Source: CAKQOE01 sp051892195
Lineage (GTDB): Bacteria > Bacillota > Clostridia > Peptostreptococcales > Anaerovoracaceae
Assembly (NCBI GenBank): GCA_051892195.1
Contig: JBJFFZ010000036.1
Location: forward strand, 1-19,011
DNA length: 19,011 nt
Reading direction: 5' to 3'
In this document: positions 13,679 through 19,011 of the stretch, piece after piece
Layout of the letters: each line of letters starts with the position of its first letter
Position numbering within the stretch: position 1 is the stretch's first letter
Notes under the pieces: model-generated
What the model was told of the DNA's origin: nothing
The model's database searches: none
Seen by the model: only the letters and a program-made list of their open reading frames with translations
Program-made: the position numbers and the translations under genes

Positions 13679-13695
13679 ACGAAAGGAAACACACT

Positions 13696-14982
13696 ATGAA
13701 CGATTACAGAATCGGCACAAAATGCGTACAGGCAGGCTACACCCCGGGAAACGGAGAACCTCGTCAGATTCCGATTATCCAGTCCACCACCTTCAAGTAC
13801 AGCACAAGCGAGGACATGGGCAAGCTCTTTGACCTGGAAGCATCCGGGTATTTTTATACCCGCCTCCAGAATCCGACCAACGACTATGTGGCAGCAAAGC
13901 TTGCAGCCATGGAAGGGGGCACGGCAGCCATGCTGACCTCCTCCGGTCAGGCGGCAAACTTCTTTGCCCTGTTTAACATCTGCAGCTGCGGAGACCATAT
14001 CGTGGCATCCTCCACCATCTACGGAGGCACCTTCAATCTCATGTCCGTAACCATGGCAAAGATGGGCATCGAGACTACCTTCGTATCACCGGACGCTACA
14101 GAAGAAGAGCTGAACGCAGCCTTCCGCCCGAACACAAAGGCCATGTTCGGGGAAACCATCGCCAACCCGGCCCTCACCGTGCTTGATATCGAGCTCTTTG
14201 CCAAAGTGGCCCATGCCCACGGCGTTCCTCTGATCATCGACAACACCTTCCCGACACCGGTAAACTGCAGACCGATTGAGTGGGGCGCCGATATCGTGAC
14301 CCATTCCACCACAAAATACATGGACGGCCACGGAGCAGCCGTAGGAGGAGCCATCATCGACAGCGGCAACTTTGACTGGGCTGCGTATCCGGACAAGTAC
14401 CCGGGACTGTGCACGCCGGACGAAAGCTATCACGGCGTAACCTATGTGGAACGCTTTGGAAAAGAGGGGGCCTTTATTACAAAGTGCACCGTGCAGCTCA
14501 TGCGGGATCTGGGCTCTATCCAGTCGCCGCAGAATGCCTTCCTTCTGAACCTGGGCCTGGAATCCCTTCACGTAAGAATGCCGAAGCACGTGGAAAACGG
14601 CCAGGCCGTTGCAGAATTCCTGGCCGGACACGAAAAAGTTGCATATGTCAATTATTCCGGTCTCCCGGGGGACAAGTACTATGAGCGGGCGCAGAAATAC
14701 CTGCCGAACGGCGGCTGCGGGGTGGTTTCCTTCGGCCTCAGGGGCGGAAGAGAAGCAGCTTCCATCTTTATGAAAAACCTGAAGATGGGCGCCATCGAAA
14801 CCCATGTAGCCGATGCCAGAACCTGCTGCCTGAACCCTGCCACTTCCACTCACCGTCAGATGACCGACGAGCAGCTGAAGGAAGCAGGCGTTCCTGCAGA
14901 GCTGATCCGCATCAGCCTGGGTCTGGAGGACAAGGAAGACCTTATTGCAGACATCGCCGCAGCCCTGGATGCAATAAAATAA
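13696..14982 (+). CDS. metY: O-acetylhomoserine sulfhydrylase / aminocarboxypropyltransferase
   Basis: This 428-aa PLP enzyme of the Cys/Met-metabolism family makes homocysteine from O-acetylhomoserine and sulfide (or methionine from methanethiol). The motifs YFYTRLQNPT (52-61), SSGQAA (82-87), DNTFPTP (182-188) and the PLP lysine K207 in THSTTKYMDGHG are present. SLGLEDKEDLIADI marks the C-terminus. The length of about 430 residues and the order of insertions fit OAH sulfhydrylase rather than the ~380-aa cystathionine synthases and lyases. GAAAGG upstream is the ribosome-binding site. No promoter was found in the 102-bp gap after nuoF, so expression probably depends on read-through of the terminator or an internal promoter. 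No S-box or T-box is seen. Confidence 0.93.
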   Translation: MNDYRIGTKCVQAGYTPGNGEPRQIPIIQSTTFKYSTSEDMGKLFDLEASGYFYTRLQNPTNDYVAAKLAAMEGGTAAMLTSSGQAANFFALFNICSCGDHIVASSTIYGGTFNLMSVTMAKMGIETTFVSPDATEEELNAAFRPNTKAMFGETIANPALTVLDIELFAKVAHAHGVPLIIDNTFPTPVNCRPIEWGADIVTHSTTKYMDGHGAAVGGAIIDSGNFDWAAYPDKYPGLCTPDESYHGVTYVERFGKEGAFITKCTVQLMRDLGSIQSPQNAFLLNLGLESLHVRMPKHVENGQAVAEFLAGHEKVAYVNYSGLPGDKYYERAQKYLPNGGCGVVSFGLRGGREAASIFMKNLKMGAIETHVADARTCCLNPATSTHRQMTDEQLKEAGVPAELIRISLGLEDKEDLIADIAAALDAIK

Positions 14983-15003
14983 AACAAAAAAAGAACCAGA
15001 ACG

Positions 15004-15030
15004 ATCCCCGTCCCCTGCGGCGGGGATTTT
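15004..15030 (+). terminator. Intrinsic terminator after metY
   Basis: ATCCCCG (15004-15010) pairs with CGGGGAT (15021-15027), followed by a short T-run (TTT after the stem). The loop is 10 nt. Confidence 0.75.
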
Positions 15031-15054
15031 GCTGTATGAAAAACAAAAGGACAG

Positions 15055-15083
15055 TTGACGAAACTGCTTTAGCGTGGTAAAGT
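15055..15083 (+). promoter_or_regulatory. Strong sigma-A promoter of hisC
   Basis: TTGACG (5 of 6), a 17-bp spacer and TAAAGT. A CAGTT/AACTG dyad (15052-15066) surrounds the -35 box. Predicted start is near 15090. The leader contains an inverted repeat, CACGGACC/GGTCCGTG at 15113-15129, just before the AGGAGA site, which could influence translation. Confidence 0.72.
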
Positions 15084-15147
15084 GAAAACATTCACAGAAA
15101 AAAGAAAAGAGGCACGGACCCGGTCCGTGAAATAATCAGGAGAGCGT

Positions 15148-16272
15148 ATGATGATGACACCATTCTTAAGCAGCCTGGCTGCTTCTTTAGAGCCGTATGT
15201 TCCGGGCGAACAGCCAAAGGACAGAAAATATGTAAAGCTCAATACCAACGAAAACCCGTATCCTCCTTCAAAGAAGGTAACGGACGCCATTGCGGCGGCA
15301 GCAGCAGATCTGCGCCTGTATCCCGATCCGGATGCAACCCGGGTGCGTACTGCCGTAAAGGAATACTGCAACCGCGCCCTGCAGCTGCAGGGGACAGACC
15401 TTTTGGACGAAGACAATATCTTTGTGGGAAACGGGTCCGATGAGGTTCTGGCGTTTATTTTCCCTACCTTCTTCAAGGGAAAGAAAATCGCCTTTGCCGA
15501 TATCACCTACAGCTTTTATCCGGTGTATTCCGCCCTTTTTGAGATTGCATACGACATCCTGCCGTTAAAAGAGGATTTTTCCATTGACGTGGAGCAGTAT
15601 GTCAGCGGTCTTGCAGAGGATATCGAAGGGGTGCTTCTGTGCAATCCAAATGCGCCTACGGGCAGAGCCCTGCCCCTGGCAGACATTGAGCGGATTCTTG
15701 CAGCCAATCCTGACAGATTCTTTGTAGTGGATGAGGCCTATGTGGATTTCGGTGCAGAGTCCGCCGTGGGACTGGTAAACCGCTATGAAAACCTTCTGAT
15801 CACCCAGACCCTTTCCAAATCCCGGCAGCTGGCCGGCATGCGGGTGGGCCTTGCCATTGGCAGCAAACCGGTGATCGCAGGCCTCAACGCCGTGAAAAAT
15901 TCCTTCAATTCCTATACGGCAGACCGCCTGGGCATTGCAGCGGCTGCTGCGGCCTTTGAGGATACTGCGTATTTTGAAGAGACGAGAGCAAAGATCATGG
16001 CCACCAGAGAAAAGACCGTCAAGGCTCTGGAGGCGGAGGGCTTTGATGTGATCCCTTCCGGCACCAACTTTCTCTTTGCACAGCCTCCTGCCTTTGCTCA
16101 CGGAAGCGAAGAGACCGATGCAGGGGCCATGTTCCGTCTCCTGCGGGAGGACGGAGTCCTGGTCCGGTACTTCAACAAGCCGCGGATCAACAACCGGCTG
16201 CGGATTACCGTGGGCACCGATCAGGAGATGGAAATTCTCCTTGCTTCTGTAAGGAAGATTCTCGGAAGGTAA
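15148..16272 (+). CDS. hisC: Histidinol-phosphate aminotransferase (aspartate aminotransferase fold I)
   Basis: This 374-aa PLP enzyme transaminates imidazole acetol phosphate in histidine synthesis. Many relatives also act on aromatic amino acids. Motifs are LNTNENPYPPS (31-41), YPDPDAT (58-64), VGNGSDEV (93-100), NPNAPTG (166-172), VVDEAYVDFG (193-202) and the PLP lysine K224 in TLSKSRQLAGMRVG. The start is the first of three consecutive ATG codons, preceded by AGGAGA. It stands alone with its own promoter and terminator, away from any his genes, so a role in Phe/Tyr synthesis is a fair alternative to histidine synthesis. Confidence 0.92.
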   Translation: MMMTPFLSSLAASLEPYVPGEQPKDRKYVKLNTNENPYPPSKKVTDAIAAAAADLRLYPDPDATRVRTAVKEYCNRALQLQGTDLLDEDNIFVGNGSDEVLAFIFPTFFKGKKIAFADITYSFYPVYSALFEIAYDILPLKEDFSIDVEQYVSGLAEDIEGVLLCNPNAPTGRALPLADIERILAANPDRFFVVDEAYVDFGAESAVGLVNRYENLLITQTLSKSRQLAGMRVGLAIGSKPVIAGLNAVKNSFNSYTADRLGIAAAAAAFEDTAYFEETRAKIMATREKTVKALEAEGFDVIPSGTNFLFAQPPAFAHGSEETDAGAMFRLLREDGVLVRYFNKPRINNRLRITVGTDQEMEILLASVRKILGR

Positions 16273-16299
16273 CCGGAAACTTAATAAAACCATAAGAAA

Positions 16300-16325
16300 A
16301 AAGGGCAGTCTGCGGGCTGCCCTTT
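16300..16325 (+). terminator. Intrinsic hairpin after hisC
   Basis: AAAGGGCAG (16300-16308) pairs with CTGCCCTTT (16317-16325). The T-run is only three bases and part of the stem. The uvrC -10 box (TATAAT 16330-16335) begins 5 nt later, so termination and initiation signals are packed together. Confidence 0.65.
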
Positions 16326-16329
16326 GCTG

Positions 16330-16335
16330 TATAAT
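16330..16335 (+). promoter_or_regulatory. Candidate -10 box of uvrC
   Basis: A perfect TATAAT lies 37 bp before the uvrC ATG. The -35 position falls inside the hisC terminator hairpin (AGTCTG at 17 bp) and is a poor match, so strength is uncertain. Confidence 0.4.
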
Positions 16336-16371
16336 GAATACTGTAAACGAATCACACAGGAGGAGCGCCGC

Positions 16372-18324
16372 ATGTCATTTGATATTAAGGAAAATCTGAA
16401 AAAGCTGCCGGACAGGCCGGGGGTCTATCTGCATAAGGATGCTCTGGGTCATGTGATCTATGTAGGCAAGGCCGTATCCCTGAAAAACCGGGTGCGCCAG
16501 TATTTTCAGTCCCAGACCAACATGACGCCCAAGGTCCGGTCCATGGTGGCCCACATCGAAGAATTTGAATACATCACCACGGATTCCGAGATGGAGGCTC
16601 TGATTCTGGAATGCAACCTGATCAAAAAATACATGCCCAAGTACAATGTCCTCCTGCGGGATGATAAAACCTATCCGTATATCAAGCTGACCCTGAAGGA
16701 GGACTATCCCAGAATCATCAAGACCCGGCGCATCGTGGATGACGGGTCCCGGTATTTCGGGCCCTACAGCGATGCGGGGGCGGTGGGGGAGATCATTGAC
16801 CTCCTCAATGAAGAGTACCGGCTGAAGCGCTGCTCCGCAAAAGCCTTTCCGAACAATTTCCGCCCCTGCCTGAACTATCATATCGGGCAGTGCCGGGGCA
16901 TCTGCACCGGCGGGGTTTCACAGGAGGAGTACAGAGAAGCAGTGGCTCAGGTGGCGGATTTTCTGAAGGGAAAGAACGAAGGTCTTGTGGAAAGCCTGAC
17001 GGCCCGCATGATGGAAGCGTCGGAGGCTCTGAATTTCGAAAAGGCGGCGGAGCTTCGGGACCGGATCAGCGCAGTAAAGGCCATTACCGAAAAGCAGAAG
17101 GTGGTTCTGGGCTCCGCCAATGACATGGACATGATTCTGACGGCAAAAAGCCCCTCCGGATATCACATCATTCTCTTCTTTGTGCGAAACGGAAAGCTCA
17201 GCGGAAGGGAAAGCTTTCAGATGGACGATCCGGCCCTTACGGGAATGAAAAATGCACCGGCAGACCTGCAGGACCCTGCCGTCCCGGCAGAAGCAGAGGA
17301 GGGGGCTGCAGGAGCAGCCGCAGAGCGGGGGAGTCTTATTGCAGAATTCATTAAGCAGTATTATACAAAGGACATGCTGATTCCTCAGGAAATCGCAGTG
17401 GAGTACCAGCCGGAGGAAAGCGGGCTGCTGGAACGGTGGCTTTCTGCCATGCGGGGGGCAAAGGTCCGGCTCTTTGTGCCTCAGAAGGGGGACAAGTCGG
17501 CCCTTATGGCCATGGCCCGCAGAGACGTCATGGAAATGATGAAGGTTCTGGACGACCGGGCAGCCGCCAGAGCGGAACGGGAAACCGCTGTTTCTGCAGA
17601 GCTTGACCGGGTCTTCGGCGAAAAAAGAAAGTACGTGGCCATGGTGAACGGGGAAGGCGAGGTGCAGGAGCCCTGCTCCTGGAGAATCGAGTCCTATGAT
17701 ATTTCCAATACCTCCGGTGTGGATTCTGTAGGGGGCATGGTGGTCTTTGAAAACGGAAGACCCCAGCGAAGGTCCTACCGGAAATTTAAAATACGGACCG
17801 TGGAGGGGCCCGATGACTACAGCAGCATGCAGGAGGTGATCTACCGGAGGTTCCGGAGAGCCCAGAAGGGGGATGCAGGCTTCTCGGTCATGCCGGACCT
17901 GATCTTTGTGGACGGCGGCCTGGGTCATGTCCATGCGGTGCAGGAGGTTCTGTCCGCCATGAAGCTGCATATTCTTGTAGCAGGCATGGTCAAGGATGAC
18001 CGCCACAGAACCAGAGGGCTGATTGTGGATGAAGAGGAGATCGATCTGAAGGAGCGTCCGGTGCTGTACCGGTATGTTACTGCCATACAGGATGAGGTGC
18101 ACCGGTTTGCCATTGATTATCATCACGGAATCCGCAATAAATCCATGAAACGATCCATTCTGGACGATGCCCCGGGCATCGGAGAAAAACGGAAAAAAGC
18201 GCTGCTGGCCCGTTTCGGAAGCATCGAAAACATGCGAAAGGCCACGGTGGAGGAGCTTGCCGAAACAGACGGCATGAACCGGACTGCAGCCCAGCAGCTG
18301 GCAGCATATCTCAGGGGGAAATAA
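16372..18324 (+). CDS. uvrC: Excinuclease ABC subunit C
   Basis: This 650-aa nucleotide-excision-repair nuclease cuts damaged DNA 3' and 5' of the lesion in the UvrB complex. The GIY-YIG domain is at 1-95 (PGVYLHKDALGHVIYVGKA). Four cysteines C154, C166, C174 and C178 match the iron-sulfur pattern reported for UvrC. The UVR motif that contacts UvrB is at about 215-238 (EALNFEKAAELRDRI). The RNase H-like nuclease spans about 437-590, with YDISN (442-446), FVDGGLGH (512-519) and KDDRH (541-545). Helix-hairpin-helix motifs (PGIGEKRKKALL, about 601-650) close the protein. An Ala/Glu-rich insertion sits at about 292-320, making it slightly longer than most relatives. The ATG at 16372 is chosen for AGGAGGAG 6 nt upstream. 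Confidence 0.96.
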   Translation: MSFDIKENLKKLPDRPGVYLHKDALGHVIYVGKAVSLKNRVRQYFQSQTNMTPKVRSMVAHIEEFEYITTDSEMEALILECNLIKKYMPKYNVLLRDDKTYPYIKLTLKEDYPRIIKTRRIVDDGSRYFGPYSDAGAVGEIIDLLNEEYRLKRCSAKAFPNNFRPCLNYHIGQCRGICTGGVSQEEYREAVAQVADFLKGKNEGLVESLTARMMEASEALNFEKAAELRDRISAVKAITEKQKVVLGSANDMDMILTAKSPSGYHIILFFVRNGKLSGRESFQMDDPALTGMKNAPADLQDPAVPAEAEEGAAGAAAERGSLIAEFIKQYYTKDMLIPQEIAVEYQPEESGLLERWLSAMRGAKVRLFVPQKGDKSALMAMARRDVMEMMKVLDDRAAARAERETAVSAELDRVFGEKRKYVAMVNGEGEVQEPCSWRIESYDISNTSGVDSVGGMVVFENGRPQRRSYRKFKIRTVEGPDDYSSMQEVIYRRFRRAQKGDAGFSVMPDLIFVDGGLGHVHAVQEVLSAMKLHILVAGMVKDDRHRTRGLIVDEEEIDLKERPVLYRYVTAIQDEVHRFAIDYHHGIRNKSMKRSILDDAPGIGEKRKKALLARFGSIENMRKATVEELAETDGMNRTAAQQLAAYLRGK

Positions 18325-18330
18325 ATCACA

Positions 18331-18990
18331 ATGAAAACAAGAGCGGCGGGGAAGAGAAGAAGAAAAAAAGTACGATTCAAAAAAGACGGAAAATACAGGG
18401 CCCGAAGGATTGCCCTTGCAATTCTCTGTCTGGCGGTGATTTCCGCAACGGTGCTCGGAATTGTCCGGGGACTTCCGGGCGGAATCGTAAAGCATATGGG
18501 GTCCGCGCCGGTGCCGGACTGGGTCAGCGTCCAGCTTCTGTCTGTAGACGGTCACTCCCGCAGCGGAAAAACCCTGAAGGATGTCAACGACATTGTGATT
18601 CATTATGTGGGAAATCCCGGCAGCACGGGACAGGCCAACCGGGATTACTTCGCAAGTGAAAAATCCAATGTGAGCTCCCATTTTGTGGTGGGACTGGAAG
18701 GAGAAGTCATCCAGTGCATTCCTCTGGACGAGTACTCTGCAGCCAGCAATCACCGCAACGGGGACACTATCTCCATTGAGGTGTGCCACCCCGATGACTC
18801 CGGAAGGTTCAACGACGCCACCTATCAGTCCCTGGTGCAGCTCACGGCATGGCTGTGCCGGGAGGCCCATCTCAGCGAGAACCATGTGATCCGCCATTAC
18901 GATGTCACAGGCAAAATCTGCCCGAAGTATTTTGTGGAGCATGAGGATGCCTGGGAACAGTTCCTGGCCGATGTGAAGAAGGAACTGTAA
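18331..18990 (+). CDS. Membrane-anchored N-acetylmuramoyl-L-alanine amidase (Amidase_2)
   Basis: This 219-aa enzyme is predicted to cleave the bond between muramic acid and L-Ala in peptidoglycan. The N-terminus is very basic (KTRAAGKRRRKKVRFKK), followed by one transmembrane helix (about 26-46) that would anchor the catalytic domain outside the cell. The zinc site of the amidase_2/PGRP fold is visible: H91 in IVIHYVGNPGS, H189 in VIRHYDVTGK and C197 in KICP, with SSHFVV (115-120) and SIEVCHP (148-154) in the fold. It begins 6 nt after the uvrC stop, with a modest GGGGGAAA site inside uvrC, so the two are probably co-transcribed. The functional link with DNA repair is unclear. No phage genes surround it, so an endogenous wall enzyme is more likely than an endolysin. 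Confidence 0.9.
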   Translation: MKTRAAGKRRRKKVRFKKDGKYRARRIALAILCLAVISATVLGIVRGLPGGIVKHMGSAPVPDWVSVQLLSVDGHSRSGKTLKDVNDIVIHYVGNPGSTGQANRDYFASEKSNVSSHFVVGLEGEVIQCIPLDEYSAASNHRNGDTISIEVCHPDDSGRFNDATYQSLVQLTAWLCREAHLSENHVIRHYDVTGKICPKYFVEHEDAWEQFLADVKKEL

Positions 18991-19011
18991 AACAGAAAGG
19001 GAAATGTAAAA

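Noticed and set aside
13594..13695. SAM riboswitch before metY
   Set aside because: The spacer is too short and no S-box core elements are visible. Only the terminator and a local hairpin are seen.
16918..18942. 674-codon minus-strand open frame
   Set aside because: It is a shadow of uvrC and the amidase, made possible by GC-rich codon bias. It is Cys/His-rich with no domain pattern.
18331..18990. Phage endolysin as sign of a prophage
   Set aside because: There is no holin, structural or integrase gene nearby, and the enzyme has its own membrane anchor next to uvrC.
18991..19011. Start of another gene at the right edge
   Set aside because: The only ATG (19004) is followed at once by a TAA stop.

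Overview
The window looks like the chromosome of an anaerobic, moderately GC-rich member of the Clostridia (Bacillota). The evidence is strong AGGAGG ribosome-binding sites, one TTG start, sigma-A type promoters, a NuoE/NuoF diaphorase pair with fused ferredoxin domains, and a membrane-anchored D,D-carboxypeptidase. I see no insertion sequence, prophage, CRISPR array, tRNA or rRNA. The content is mostly housekeeping, but some combinations and regulatory regions are unusual.

Left part (1-2780): a MerR/GyrI-type regulator and a six-helix DUF2238/YjdF-like membrane protein lie on the minus strand. The regulator has a promoter with the 19-bp spacer typical of MerR targets. A 476-bp gene-free region separates them from a plus-strand flavodoxin-like protein. 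That gene and aat converge on a bidirectional terminator (2859-2900).

Minus-strand block (2963-8848): clpS-clpA-aat form a tight operon with its own promoter. Together they encode the adaptor, unfoldase and aminoacyl-tagging enzyme of the bacterial N-degron pathway, a set best known from Proteobacteria. Upstream, serC-serA encode two consecutive steps of serine synthesis and end at a strong terminator.

Centre (8849-10700): serC and a secreted D-alanyl-D-alanine carboxypeptidase are divergent. Their predicted promoters physically overlap, with a near-perfect 20-bp palindrome between them. The serC mRNA would carry a roughly 150-nt leader with mutually exclusive pairings. The carboxypeptidase gene ends at an exceptionally long perfect hairpin.

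Right part (10597-19011, all plus strand): a 596-bp AT-rich regulatory region precedes a nuoE-nuoF-like (HydC/HydB, HndA/HndC) electron-input module with no hydrogenase gene beside it. O-acetylhomoserine sulfhydrylase follows, directly behind an intrinsic terminator with a possible anti-terminator. Then come a stand-alone hisC with a near-consensus promoter, uvrC, and a membrane-anchored N-acetylmuramoyl-L-alanine amidase closely spaced to uvrC. No single locus is a clearly new system. The strongest leads are the N-degron operon, the serC/carboxypeptidase control region and the orphan diaphorase module.
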